This document shows positions 1-11,107 of a stretch of DNA of 64,000 nucleotides, piece after piece (position 1 is the first letter of the stretch; every line of letters starts with the position of its first letter). This stretch comes from Dirofilaria immitis (Eukaryota; Nematoda; Chromadorea; Rhabditida; Onchocercidae): assembly GCA_024305405.1 (NCBI GenBank), contig JAKNDB010000079.1, forward strand, positions 2,594,501-2,658,500, in the 5' to 3' direction. The notes under the pieces are model-generated. The model was not told the origin of the DNA. It was given only the letters and a program-made list of their open reading frames with translations, and did not search any database. Both the position numbers and the translations under genes were made by a program.

Positions 1-1162
1 TTATTAACAACTCGGTAGAGGATGATATTTGAATATTAACGAGCAAGCTGTTAGGGAGTTTTAAATAATGTTCAGTAAGAGCATGATTGAAACTGGTTAA
101 AATAATACGTTTTTTTATTTTTGTAGTTTTATCATTTTTTTATCATTTTAAATGAATAATCATAGTCAAAACTTAATCAGTTAGACTCATTTTAAGATGT
201 ATAGTATTCACTAGCCAGTGATTGTAGAGAAAGTTTTCTTGATTCCCTTATCAAAAAAGTTGAAAGAAGAAATTGAAATTTTTGATCCATATTTTGATCC
301 AGTTATGGGAAAGCATATTTTGTGATCTTTTAAATAAATTTAAAATTTTAGCGATCAAATTAATCCACAATATTTCAATTTTTCTTATCGCTTTTAATCA
401 AATTTTCAAAAGCAGCTTGCTAAATATTTTTTCAATTTTTTGTTGCTTCAGGTATCCGGTATATCTATGAAATTAAAACAGATTTTAGCTCGAATTGTTT
501 GTGATTCTTTAATTTCAAATTATTACTAAAAAAATATTTGGAAATTTTCCTTTTTCTCTGATTATTTTGTATATATATATTTTTTTAATCCAAAAATGAT
601 CGATATATACTAGAATAGGAATGAGAAGTAGTATGATATACAGTTTCATAAGTTTTCTGCAAAGATATCGTATCAAGTAATAATATATAAATTTATAATC
701 AAATATATTTTTTTTTTTATTATGAATCTTAAAGTATTTTTGAAGTTGATAAACAGTCAATGCCCAAAAGTAGTATGGTATATTTAGAACTACGATGAGC
801 ATATATTTAAAGAGTAGCATAATTTTTATACAAAATAATAATTACTTAGTAAATATATCTAAAAATAAGCTAAGTTAAAGTATTAAGAATGCTTTTTAAG
901 ATATTTGAATTAAGGAACAACAAATTTTGGGATTTTTATTATTTATCTCTTTCTTACGAGAGAATAGTTCTTCAGTGATAAGTCATGGAAATTCTACTAA
1001 TTTCCTTTTTAATCTGATAAGCATTTGCTGAAGTACCCGAGTATCAAGATGAAAATAATAATTACCATTCTTTTTTCGGTAAATAGCTCATTGATTTGTA
1101 TATATTAAAAATACAAAATGAAGAAAAAATTTTTGATTAACTTTTTGAGCATTATTTTTTGA
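1..1162. other. AT-rich stretch, no gene supported
   Basis: The reading frames here are short, rich in Ile, Phe, Lys and Tyr, and have no plausible splice sites or family resemblance. I see no repeat structure beyond short A and T runs. The stretch leads directly into the bacterial-like hemD fragment without a visible boundary. Confidence 0.5.
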
Positions 1163-1501
1163 ATATTTATAAAAGGTCTTAAATTGACATGTCAATTTAA
1201 GAACAGTGTGAAAGCACTCAGTCAGATATACAAATTAGGTAATCTTCCAATTGTTACAGTTGATAATTCGACGATGCAAACTGCAAAAGATTTAGGGTTC
1301 TCTGATATTGTATCAGCAGATAGTAATGTTGATGGGCTGATATTATTTATAAAAAGTCACTATTCAATAGCAATGAAATTTCTGCACATAAGGGGGCAAG
1401 AGATGTCATGCGATTTAAAAAAAAAAGGTTATCTAAGGAAGATTTTTGACATGAGAGAAGTTATACTCTATAAGACAATTATTAAAAGAAAGTCTAACTA
1501 A
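1163..1501 (+). pseudogene. hemD: Fragment of alphaproteobacterial (Wolbachia-type) uroporphyrinogen-III synthase
   Basis: An open frame of about 110 codons resembles the middle of HemD, which closes hydroxymethylbilane to uroporphyrinogen III in bacterial haem synthesis. Visible landmarks in order are a KNSVKALSQIY segment (after the usual FTS of the family), LPIVTVDNSTMQTAKDLGFS (the G.xT...A...GF core), the SADSN turn, and FLHIRGQEMSCDL (the LRG..xS.DL motif), then a REVILYKT strand. The codons before residue 8 and after the LRG motif fit the family less well. There is no in-frame start, no N-terminal domain and no C-terminal third, so it cannot encode a working enzyme. Nematodes have no hemD of their own, and filarial genomes are known to carry nuclear Wolbachia inserts, so I infer an old endosymbiont transfer. 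Assignment to HemD is good; assignment to Wolbachia rather than another Rickettsiales member is inference. Confidence 0.75.
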
Positions 1502-2197
1502 CAGGTGCAAAAACTTGCTATCAGACAATAAAATCAAATAGCATTGTTTTTTTTTTTTTCCTCACAGAAATTAGGAGTATTCTGTTGTTTAGTTTTAAAA
1601 GCGGTCTATATCTTTTCACACAATGGGTAATATAATTGCATATACTATCGTTGATAGTTAAAAATTTTATATGTAATTCAATTTTGAGATTAAAAAGAAG
1701 GTGGTTAATTTTTTTATTGAAATGATTAATTTTCAACCTTCTATTTCATCCGATTCAATAAAATTGAGTCAACGTAATTTACAACAAAAAAAAAAAAAAA
1801 AATAAAAACTTTCAACTATCGTTTAACAGGCAAAATAAAAGAAAGTTAAATTATGAACGTTATATAAAGGACCTGAAAATGATTCATTGAAATTATATGT
1901 TTCTCAATTATAATTATTCTGTAAAATAATATATGAATCGTTTTGTTTCTCGAAACAAAAATTTTTTTTTTTTAAAAAATAAATTTAATTTAAGGAAGAG
2001 CAGCTATTTTAATGGCATACTTTAGTAGAAATATTTCCTTTAAAATTTTCCTTAAAAAAATTATTGAAATTTTTAATTAATACTCATCATTTTGAGATTT
2101 CAATTCTTAACTGTGTCTTTCTGCTTTTTTCTTTTCATTTATTTTTGTTGTATCATCAGTTCCTTCATTACTGCTCCTTCTGCTACTATATCTATAC
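1502..2197. other. Intergenic, no gene supported
   Basis: AT-rich DNA with a T run near 1547-1560 and an A run near 1784-1802. No coding signal is seen on either strand. Confidence 0.45.
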
Positions 2198-2341
2198 AGG
2201 ATGGCATTTTATGAATTCTTTTTCTGGTTTTGTAAAATGTTTATCCTTACACATAGAAATATTTCCTTCTTCTTTTTGTGGTTCCATAATGACAGGGAAC
2301 TCCATCAAAGTTTGCTGGGGAATGAATTTCTTTGGAATTTT
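2198..2341 (-). CDS. Probable internal exon of an unrecognised gene
   Basis: On the minus strand a CAG acceptor precedes position 2341 and a GTATAG donor follows 2198, enclosing 144 bases (48 codons, phase 0 at both ends) with no stop. The encoded peptide is hydrophilic and rich in Lys, Glu and Pro, for example IPKKFIPQQTLMEFPV and KPEKEFIKCHP, unlike the Ile/Phe/Tyr-rich noise around it. I do not recognise the family. Just downstream on the same strand (about 2190-2105) another frame reads Ser/Glu/Lys-rich sequence, but no clean junction links the two. It could be part of the same locus as the serpin exons further up the minus strand, but it does not match serpin sequence. Confidence 0.35.
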
Positions 2342-2756
2342 CTGGTTTGATTAAAATTTTCCAAGGTTTCTTTTTCTTTTTGTATTGCTTAATTTCGATT
2401 TAAATGTTTTCTACTTGAATGAATTTTTTGAAGTTTTTATGCAAATTTTGTTTCTTGTTCATTTGAGTTATAATATTCTAAAATGATGTCCACGGTGAAA
2501 TTAGTAATAGAATGACACCTATAATGCTGTTGATAAGTTAACTTTCAACTATACACGGTAAAAGATTGAAGTATGATAAAATATATGATTTTTTTATCTT
2601 GTTTTAAAATATACATACTTTAAATTAAAATTATTTCTCTTCATTCTCCAACACCAAGCATCAGATAGGTCAAAATTAATCGATAATTTAATCCTAAACG
2701 TAATTTTTTTATAATTTTTTTTTAAATAAAGAGATAAAATAAAAATTGAAATTCAG

Positions 2757-3192
2757 ATTATTGAAAATAGAATCAATATTAAATATGCAGACAGTTCAAC
2801 AGATTATAGTGATGATGGAAGCATTTTAAATGATGAAATTGAAATGAATAATCCTTTACTCATGCAAGCATCACGAATATTTGATGCTGATCATCCTTTA
2901 TCTATTTCATTTCTGATAAACGAAAAAATATTCTATGGATCGGTCGATATACGGCAGATGAGCATGGAACTGCTATAAACGAAGAAATGTTTGAGGAATA
3001 TGATGAAAAAACGAATGAATTTATAAATGAAGATTATGATCCTAGGAAAATTGAAAAATCCATGGAAAAAACTACGACTGGGAAGATGATGAATTTTCGG
3101 TACATGGCATATTCAGTGGAGCAATCCAATCTCCGAATCAGAATCAATACTTCGAAATGTTGCAATTTCCACTGGCAAACCGAAATAATTAA
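2757..3192 (+). CDS. Last exon of an unrecognised acidic protein
   Basis: A TTCAG acceptor ends at 2756. From there a hydrophilic, acidic frame runs to TAA at 3190-3192. Two one-base gaps interrupt it, at the T run 2910-2912 and the A run 3066-3071; allowing one extra base at each gives 146 codons in phase 0. Recognisable stretches are INIKYADSSTDYSDDGS, KRKNILWIGRYTADEHGT, NEDYDPRKIEKSMEK and YDWEDDEFSVHGIFSG. The high Asp/Glu content, low Ile/Phe content and consistent frame across the gaps make coding use likely. No domain is recognised. The 5' exons are not found; they may lie in the AT-rich stretch before it. It runs toward the minus-strand serpin, whose 3' end would fall in the same place. 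Confidence 0.5.
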
Positions 3193-3357
3193 ATTGGAAT
3201 AATTAAACTGGAAATGATTCAATAAATTATTTACAGAAAATGAATGGAAACTTATAAGATGCCTAATTTTGATAAAAATTTGATACTTGACTGCTCAAAA
3301 AAACAGTGAAATTCTTATTTATAATTCTTATCGTTCAGAAGGAATTTAGGAGCATAC

Positions 3358-3986
3358 CGTAATCATTATAGAATTATTAGATGCGTCAACTGCTGTCATG
3401 TAATTGAATAGCTTTGCTCCGGTAAGTTGCTTTTCAATTGCAGTTAATCCAAATACCTTTTAGGTAAAATGATTATCATACGCATTTCAGATTTTTGCAA
3501 TGGTAATGAAACCACTTGTACATTTTGATCTTCATAGTACGGAAAATTTGCGGTTCTTGTTATCATTTGTATCTGAATAATTCAAAAAATAAGCAAAATT
3601 AGCCTTTTAATAATATATTGGAAAGAAGAAGGTTGAACACATTAATTGAAACTTTTTTGCTTAAATTTGAGCGAATTGATGATCATTAAAATCCATAAAG
3701 AGGAATCAGACATTATCAAACTCATGAGATATACATATTTATCATCTCTTACTTTATCAATTCATGTATAATAACTAAAAGTCATTAATCTTATTGGATA
3801 GAATACCTGAATTACTTGCGATGGTGAAAGAATGAAACGTGTTTGATGGTTGAGCAAAGAAAATCGATATTTCCATTCTAATTTAAGATGTAATTCGTTG
3901 ATTAGGAATAGTGAAAAACCAAAATTGATAAAGATAACATTATTGGCTCTACCGTAATCATTTTCAAAGAGCCATTGGCTAGCTGT
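3358..3986 (-). pseudogene. Serpin (serine-protease-inhibitor family) central exons, probably a truncated gene
   Basis: Two phase-0 exons are clear: 3986-3816 (57 codons) and 3572-3358 (72 codons after allowing one base in the T run at 3458-3461). The first reads ASQWLFENDYGRANN, matching the serpin IN.WV...T.GKI helix, then LINELHLKLEWKYRF, matching the NAIYFKG.W..PF breach strand. The second starts IQMITRTANFPYYEDQNVQV and continues with SLPLQKSEMRMIIILPK and FGLTAIEKQLT, the M(M)T...F.Y.ED..VQV...PY.....M.IILP motif series. Beyond the second exon an APKFLLNDKNYK segment resembling strand 3C is visible near 3354-3314, then a stop. No reactive-centre loop or C-terminal FVG+V..P sequence is found before the convergent gene ending at 3192. 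Family assignment is secure; whether it is a pseudogene, or its 3' end lies elsewhere, is open. Confidence 0.8.
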
Positions 3987-4705
3987 CTGCAATAGGATAA
4001 ATTTGAATTTTGTTCATTTAAAATTATATCACTTTATTGAATTTTTATTTAACAATCAAGTCTCGATATACGACATTTCATCACATCTTCTAAAACTTAA
4101 TAGCAATAAGGCTTTAATCCGAAGATTCGGCATTTTTGTCTTATAATTCTGAATTAAGATTTGGGATACCGGAAAAAGAAATTATTTAGAACTATGTTTA
4201 TCTTCAAATCTTTGCAATATATTTTTGTTTCAATACTGAAATTTTCTTTATTCAAATGATAGAAAGATTTCATAATTTCCATAAAAACAATTCCGAAATC
4301 AAATAATTCCAAAATTATCATATCAATCGAATGTGTATATCATAAGAAGTTCAAAAAATAAATAGCTTATTTTCGAAGTTTAATAAACAGAAATATTTTA
4401 CTTAGCAAAATTACAACAACAAAAATTAAAAGATAAACTATGAAAGCATTCAATGCAAATTTAATCGATGAAGATTAACGCAAAAATAAAGCAATTTCAT
4501 CTGATCTTTATCGTTTTTAAATTTAGGCTACGAAAAATATATATACATTTTTTGGACCTAACAAGCAAGAACTGATTGATTATGGGTAGGCAAATCTAAA
4601 TTAAGTAATTTGGTGTTGAAATTTGGCCATTTGAACCTTTGAAATTCTAGATCAATTACTTGAAATGTTGACTTTTTAGTATTGCATAAATAAGACAATA
4701 ACACT

Positions 4706-4785
4706 TACTTGGCAAATGGATTTAGCTGTCTTATTCAAATGGATTTAGCTGTCTTATATTTGGCAAATGGATTTAGCTGTCTTAC
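4706..4785. repeat. Short tandem repeat, about three copies
   Basis: The core CAAATGGATTTAGCTGTCTT occurs three times with spacers of a few bases. It lies inside the presumed serpin intron and looks like a recent local duplication. Confidence 0.85.
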
Positions 4786-5068
4786 TTCCTTACTCTCAAC
4801 ATAATTGTCTAATAATCTACCACTCTTTTTTATTTAAAAATTTAAAAGCCAAAAATTTTTTGAAGCCTATTTTTACTTAAAATTTTGTCGTTAACTACAG
4901 AAAATCAGTTTCAAATTTCGAAAACAAAGTTGGAAACAACAAAAATTCTGATTATATAATTTTTGATTGTATTCGTTCACAGAAAAAGTTTTTTTGGTTA
5001 CAGTAACATTATTATAAAATCCTATGTCAATTTCCATTTAATTATATCAAAATTAGAATAAAACAATA

Positions 5069-5940
5069 TTAAACAATATCAAAATTGTAACGTAACAAAA
5101 TCACAGTATAATCTGATGAATGTGATTTATATCGGTATAAAATTCTCATATTCTCTCGGAGTGACTGAATGGTACTGACTGTAAATAATTTACAGAGTAA
5201 TTCAAAAGAGTAAACATAATCGGATTTAAGTAAGTACTTTTCTACATTATGAAGCAATACAAATTAAACATAAACCAATTCACTGTGCTGTTACACTGAC
5301 GCTAAAATTTAACATTTTGCCAAAGCTTACAAAAAATAAAGCATGATTCTGTTTCTGGATTCTGTTTCTTCAGAACTTTATTCAAAAGAAAGCTTGGTAA
5401 TTAAGGGAGCTGAAAAGATAACTAATAACAACAGTGATTTTAAAGAGAGAATAATAAAAATAAAAAAACCATGAGTTTGCAGTGGATTAAAATCAAAAAA
5501 GTTAAAAATACTTGCAAATCTATTACCATCAAAAACCACTAGTCAACATAAAAAGTAAATTTAAAAACTATGATTTCATAGCTCAAAAATTACTTGAAAT
5601 TAGGAAAGTTTTATTTCGTAATAAATAAAATTATTTCGATGAGAAATTACTACCTGATTTTACATTTTAAATCTGAAAATCGATCTAAGTTTTGGTTAAT
5701 GAGATAATTGAAAATTTTCTGCTCAGTGACTGCCAATAAATAATAAATTTAGTTTTCAGAATTAAGAAACACTGTCTTCGTTCAAAATTATGCTTCAGAA
5801 CAGTTTTATTCAACTTTCTGAAACAACCTTATTATGATTAATTAATTCTATTTAAATTATTAATCGAATTTCATCATCAAAGATGCAATGTATCGTGGAG
5901 AAAACTATTCGATGATTTAGCAGAATTCTTCGATAATTAA
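5069..5940 (-). CDS. Possible upstream exons of the serpin
   Basis: Two minus-strand segments fit missing N-terminal serpin parts. Near 5940-5862 one frame reads LSKNSAKSSNS, then SPRYIASLMMK if one base is added to the A run at 5901-5904; this resembles the N-terminal NV.FSP.SI...L.M motif. Near 5240-5085 the frame YVYSFELLCKLFTVSTIQSL followed by RENMRILYRYKS resembles the Y.L..AN.L(F/Y)... section after helix C. Exon borders are not resolved and a stop lies just upstream of the first segment, so this is tentative; it rests on order, strand and motif spacing rather than strong similarity. Confidence 0.3.
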
Positions 5941-6025
5941 TTGCAGTAGACTGATTTATCGTACGCATTACTGTGCACAAATACAATAACACATCTGTTT
6001 TTGAAGATTATATACTATATAACAA

Positions 6026-7387
6026 TTAAAAGAATAAAATACCTAATCGGAGATTATGCTTTCTTTTTGCTGGTTGCCAAGCTCTCATCAAATGATAGGA
6101 GAAATACATGGCAAAAATATGTATCTGCAAAGCGACCATGAAAAAGATATACCAAATAATGACCATTGGAAAGGTCCGACGAAATGTGGATATTTGACTG
6201 TTTTTCATATCATACAAATAATCAATAAGTTCTGGTAACTGTCCACCAATACCTACTGAGCACGGTAAAATCCCCATAATAAACTGTCCATAGTAATGAT
6301 TGCGCAATAAATTTATCTGCAAATAATTATATGTAAATTTATAAGACTTTCAACAAATCGATAAATATGTTTTTCGATATATGGAATATTCACTTAAAAG
6401 TTATATGCATGAATGCGTAAGCTCAAAATTAAGAATTATAATTTTATTATACCCTTTTGAAAATAAGAATTTGTCTCAATGATTTTAAGATTCTACTTAT
6501 TTAATGATGTCTCTGCTGTTAAGAAATTAAGCTATCAATTTTTCATAAATATGCAATACAACACAAACCTTATTTCGTTTAAATGATATCACAGCAAATA
6601 TTAATGGGATGAACGAGAAGCACCAAACATATTCCCAAGGATACGCATTAGGTAGTTGAAGAGTCTGGTAAAATGGCCATCGAATACCAAACTCTTCAAC
6701 AAGTACTTCACCACCAACTTTAACCCACATTATTAGTAGCACTAAGAAATGAAGTCCGAATAATACTTTCAAATATATCTTATATTGCGCACTGGAATAA
6801 AATATTTTATAAATAATTTCGTTAAAAATTAATCTTTATTGTAGATTAAAAGCAGAATCTTTCCTTTTTTTGAGAACGAAACATTATTTCAACTACCTCA
6901 ACTCTCGCTCATCTTTCGCCAAGCCTCTTTGTATTTACTGCAATTCTAATTTCTTCCAAACTAGATTCTCAACTTCAAATTAGAATAACTTTATGTCAGT
7001 TAGGAAAGAAACTTATAGCCAAACTGCTAAGGAGAAAACTATTAGTTATCGTTCTTTGTTCATTATTATCTTATCTGAACTTAGCAACTAATATAACATG
7101 TTCAATTGATAATGGAGAAATGTCTATTTCTTAATCTATCACTTTGAATCGAAATGTATAACAATTCCATTAAAATTTAGTACCATATTTAGCTATATAA
7201 CTTCAGGAAATCAAAAATTCAATAATTATTCCTCCCTATTTTTTTCACTTTTTCTTAACTTATGCATGGAAATGCAGAAATGATAGCAAACATAATACCT
7301 ATGGTGATAATGTGTCGCAATTCGTTGACGATGCTTAAAATCTGTTCCATCAGTACCCATAGCTCGAGGACCAAATCGTGATGACAT
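6026..7387 (-). CDS. JAGN1: Jagunal homologue (ER membrane protein)
   Basis: Three exons: 7387-7299, 6791-6569 and 6316-6026, with phases joining exactly (29 codons plus two bases; then codon 104; then phase 0). The start [20 protein letters not shown] is nearly identical to the N-terminus of animal Jagunal (MAS+.GPRA.GTDG+DF.HR.+.A.HY). Later landmarks are HYHHSAQYK across the first junction, the Trp-rich PWEYVW segment, and [14 protein letters not shown] before a basic tail with AKRKHN. About 200 residues, against 183 in human JAGN1. Several hydrophobic stretches agree with the four-helix ER membrane topology. Jagunal organises the ER and supports vesicle traffic in the early secretory pathway. 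The last codons could be changed if the GTATTT after CGATTAG is used as a donor. No frame gap is seen in this gene. It is divergent from XPA. Confidence 0.93.
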
Positions 7388-8473
7388 CTTTTTTCCCTTT
7401 TCTTGCAAGAAATCTCTTGAAAATGAAAAAAAAAGAAAAAATTAGAAACAAATTTCAGGAGTGATTATTTAAAAATAAACAAGCGATATATCCAATATAA
7501 ATGATTTCAAAACTAATAATTAATTATATAATAAACTACAGTACGTTTTTTTTTACTTTCAAGAATTTTATTTCTTCTTTTTCCTGCCATCGTTTTATCT
7601 CTTTCAAATTTATTTCCTCTATTTAAACATACATAAGAGAAGTATTGCTTTCTTAAAATGGAAAAGAAGCCGGTTTTGCCCAATAAGCCTAAACATTATT
7701 ATGGATTTGTGGTTATTTCCAGACAAGCAATGAAAAGGATTAGAAATCTGGACTATATTCATGCCCACTTTCCCCACTTTGCGAATTCTCGGATTTAATT
7801 CTACGTCTTCTTCACTATTTATCAAAAAAAGAAAAAAGAAACGATGGCAGACCATCCGTCAAATACCTATTGCGGTTTGATCACAGCGCGAATACATCCG
7901 TCAAACACCTATTGCGGTTTGATCACAGCGCGAATATTTTTCGTAAACTCTGCGTCGCTAGTTTTCGGAGTTTTTAATTTTACCCGGTCGAGATATGTCA
8001 TTTTTTTGCTAGGTATTTTTGATTTTATGTAGAAATTTCGTGTTTTTGTTATTCCAATTGTTTATTTACTTATGCATCCATTTATCGTTTTATTTTTACA
8101 TTGCCAATAATTCCATTCATAAAAAAATGAACAAAATCCTTTTTTAAATATATTTTATATTTTTATTTTTTGAATTAATTCATTTATTTATTTCATAGTA
8201 TAATATATTCCATCTACACGTTTATTTTTGTATCCTTCATTTTTATCACATATTATCTATTCTGATAGATATTAATATGATCGTTTGATTTGCATCAAAT
8301 TTTGCAAATTGTATTATTACCTGTTTTATCTATTTTGTTTTGGAATTTTGAAAGAATTGATTAACGCTTGCTTTATTATAGGTAGAAAGACGGAAAGAAT
8401 ACGGATATTAGTAGAAGCATTGGATTTGGAAAAAATTATCGGCTGAAATAAATATTATCGTCATTTCGTATAA
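7388..8473. promoter_or_regulatory. Divergent intergenic region between JAGN1 and XPA
   Basis: The 1.1 kb between the two start codons must hold both promoters. The only part that stands out from AT-rich background is a GC-richer block at about 7845-7985, containing a 42-bp tandem duplication and, next to it, an AAACTC...GAGTTT inverted repeat (about 7945-7974). No TATA box is assigned. Confidence 0.5.
7853..7936. repeat. Perfectly phased 42-bp tandem duplication
   Basis: Two adjacent 42-base copies differ at a single base (AAATACC in the first, AAACACC in the second). The shared core is TATTGCGGTTTGATCACAGC followed by GCGAATA. The unit is much richer in G and C than its surroundings and lies between two divergent genes, so a regulatory role is possible. 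A 62-codon frame crosses it but is not convincing as a gene. Confidence 0.9.
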
Positions 8474-11107
8474 ATGAAACGTCAACGAATAGAAAACCAT
8501 GTTAATAATGGCGATGGTTATATTTCATATGTGGAAAAGCTTTACAGGTTATCATATCAAATGAATTCTCTTATCTAAACTATAGCATATCTAAAATTTG
8601 AATTGGATATATTCAATTCAAATAAGATGCAAAAACAAAAATGAATAGAATATGAATGCATTGATTACATTTTGTCACAAAATTTTATGTAGAAAGTTTA
8701 TGTTAGAATATTCGAATAGAATGCAAAATAAAAATGTCGTAGAAGAAAAATCTTACAAGGGAATAACTGAATTAGTGTTTTATTTGGCAATGTGTCAATG
8801 CATCGGAACTTTTATGTGTTTGCAATTTTTCCGCGGTAGTTACTTACTTTCACAATTTTAGAGTTTGCTACATTAATTATTTATCCTTACATCAGAAAAA
8901 TAGAAGTTGCCTTATAATTTTGAGAAGATGAGATAATATACTGAGTTCATCGGTGTGGAAATAGGAAATAGTTGTATTTTCAAAAAATGAGCTATAAATT
9001 CGGTTTTGTTTTAAGAAGCCATTTATAGAAAAACACAGGAAAATTATGAAGAAGCCGGTGGCTTCATGGATGATGATGATGAGTATGCCAGTATACGTGA
9101 GCGTATAGCAGAAGCTCGTCAAAAACGTAAGATTCATTATAAATTTCGAAAAGAAACTGTTAGCAGTACCTTTATTTCAAAATGTGCAAAAAAATCTGTT
9201 GAAAATAAAGCCCAAAACGAGTTACGTCTTATTTTTATTATTAATACTGTACAAATTTGGTTATAATTACAGGTATAGATGAAGCAGCAGCTAACTCAAG
9301 TTCTCTAGTACCACCAGATAATTGTATCGATTGTAAAAAGTCGTTATGTAATTCTTATTTGTGGGAAAAGTTTAACTATCCTGTTTGTGACACATGCAGG
9401 TTTGATCAATTCTATCTTATGTATGTATTAACTTCTCAGTCTTCTAGCGCGATGTGTCGGTAACTTTTATGATTGTGAAATTTCAAAAATTCCTTAAAAG
9501 AGTTACAATCTTCTAATGTGACGCATCATTGCACCGGTTGAGATTAGTGCCATCGGTCCAATCCTCAGGAATATGTGGGACCAAGTAGTGATTGTTCAAA
9601 ATAAAAATCTAATATTTATGTTTAAGACATTTGGTTAGCTGTTGCTGCATATCACTAATATGCATTGGAAGCCTTAGTGATTTCGTTTATAAAAATAGAT
9701 TTTTCTCCAGAAAATTAATCTAAATGTTTGGAATGTTTCAGGAACGATAAAGGTGCTCATAAATTGATTTCGCGAACAGAAGCTAAAAATCAGTACTTAT
9801 TGAAAGATTGTGATTTTGATTTGCGCAAACCAATTTTGAGATTTATTTCAAAAAGAATCCACACAATCCTCGTTATGGTGATATGAAACTCTATCTTAAA
9901 GCACAAGTATAAGTTGAAGTCGATACAGTTTTATTAGTCTAAAGATTTCTATGAATCAGTGTGGAAGAAGCTAAGTTGCTATGAAATAAGTTTAGTAACT
10001 CATCTTTATTTCACGAGACACATTTAAAATATATTTGAAGTATATTAATAGGTAGTAGTAGCAAGTTCGTCGTTTTAAATAAAATTGTTATGTACAATTA
10101 ACAAAGTTGTATGTCTCAAGAAAATCTATTATCTAGAAAAATTCATTTCATTTCATGTAGATTTTAGATCTTTTTCGATTCCTAGATCGTATATACCAGA
10201 GGAGTTGAAATTCACACTCATTTTAGTCACGATCAGTTAGTCCAAACATAGCATTTCACTTCCAAATTTCTTAATTTTGAAAATTGCATTTAAAACTTAG
10301 AAATTTTTTAATGCAAATATCATGGCCACTCTATTTCGTAGTTTTATTAGTTAGGAGATTAAGTTGTTAAATAAAATACTGACAAGTACTTTGAATCACT
10401 TGGTCAGAATTTCATATGATTTGCAATATTAAATTCCATTTCCACAGATAAGTTTTTTTAACCGTAGGAATGAATAAAGTCTAGAAAAATTCAACCGTTG
10501 AATTTTAAGCACAATTTTTTTTCATACGTGGAATAAAGCAAGTATTTTTATTCATAGTTTAATGGTCCGAAGTCTGTATAGTCTTGGGTTATTAGCGATT
10601 ATTTATAGTTGGAACAGCGTTGTTTGGAAGTGTATGGATCAAAAGAGGAATTTGAAAAAGCAAAGAAGCGCGTAACATGCAAAAAGAAACGCGACTGGAA
10701 AAGCGCTTCGAGAAGAAAATCAAAGAGATGAGGCAACAAGTTAGATTATGTACAATTCACTTTTTTAAAAAATATTTTATATGCTTGAAACAAACAAAAC
10801 CATCGACTTAATATAGCAGAATATTTGGCTCTTTGATAAATAATTCAATCCTTTTCATGTCAGATATTTTTATCCGATAATCATTTCCTCTTAAGAAAAT
10901 AAACTTTTTGATTTCAGACGATGAATCAGTCTCTACTAGTTCTATTGCACTTAATAATTTCAGGTACATGGGTCGAAAATTTTCAAAACTGGCTATGGCA
11001 AGGCACACGACCATGTTTTTGGAGATGAAGCTTATGATTCGAAAAAGGATGAATATTGGAAAATATGTAAAATATGTGGATATAAGTTGACGTATGAAAA
11101 GATGTAG
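8474..11107 (+). CDS. xpa-1: XPA, DNA-damage verification protein of nucleotide-excision repair
   Basis: Six exons: 8474-8547, 9029-9126, 9273-9399, 9742-9906, 10609-10739, 10964-11107; all GT-AG, phases agree, about 246 residues (human 273). The zinc finger is CIDC, 17 residues, CDTC, in exon 3. Then come HKLISRTEAKNQYLLKDCDF, NPHNPRYGDMKLYLKAQ and LEQRCLEVYGSKEEFEKAK, the DNA-binding domain, and a second Cys pair near the end, ICKICGYKLTYEKM, as in human CTMCGHELTYEKM. The acidic AGGFMDDDDE before the finger matches the human GGGF-acidic stretch. XPA binds damaged DNA with RPA and TFIIH. Two one-base gaps break the frame here: A run 9850-9854 and AAA 10662-10664. The start at 8474 is chosen from splice phase; N-terminal similarity is weak there. 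PMS2 follows 624 bases downstream on the same strand. Confidence 0.93.

Noticed and set aside
515..820. 101-codon minus-strand hydrophobic frame
   Set aside because: Ile/Tyr/Lys-rich composition is what random AT-rich DNA gives; no start context, splice sites or family resemblance.
2198..2341. Minus-strand exon as the missing serpin C-terminus
   Set aside because: The peptide has no reactive-centre hinge or FVG+V..P ending and does not continue strand 3C.
7844..8032. 62-codon frame starting MADHPSNTY across the 42-bp doublet
   Set aside because: It is only open because 42 is a multiple of three; beyond the repeat it has no coding character or splice sites.
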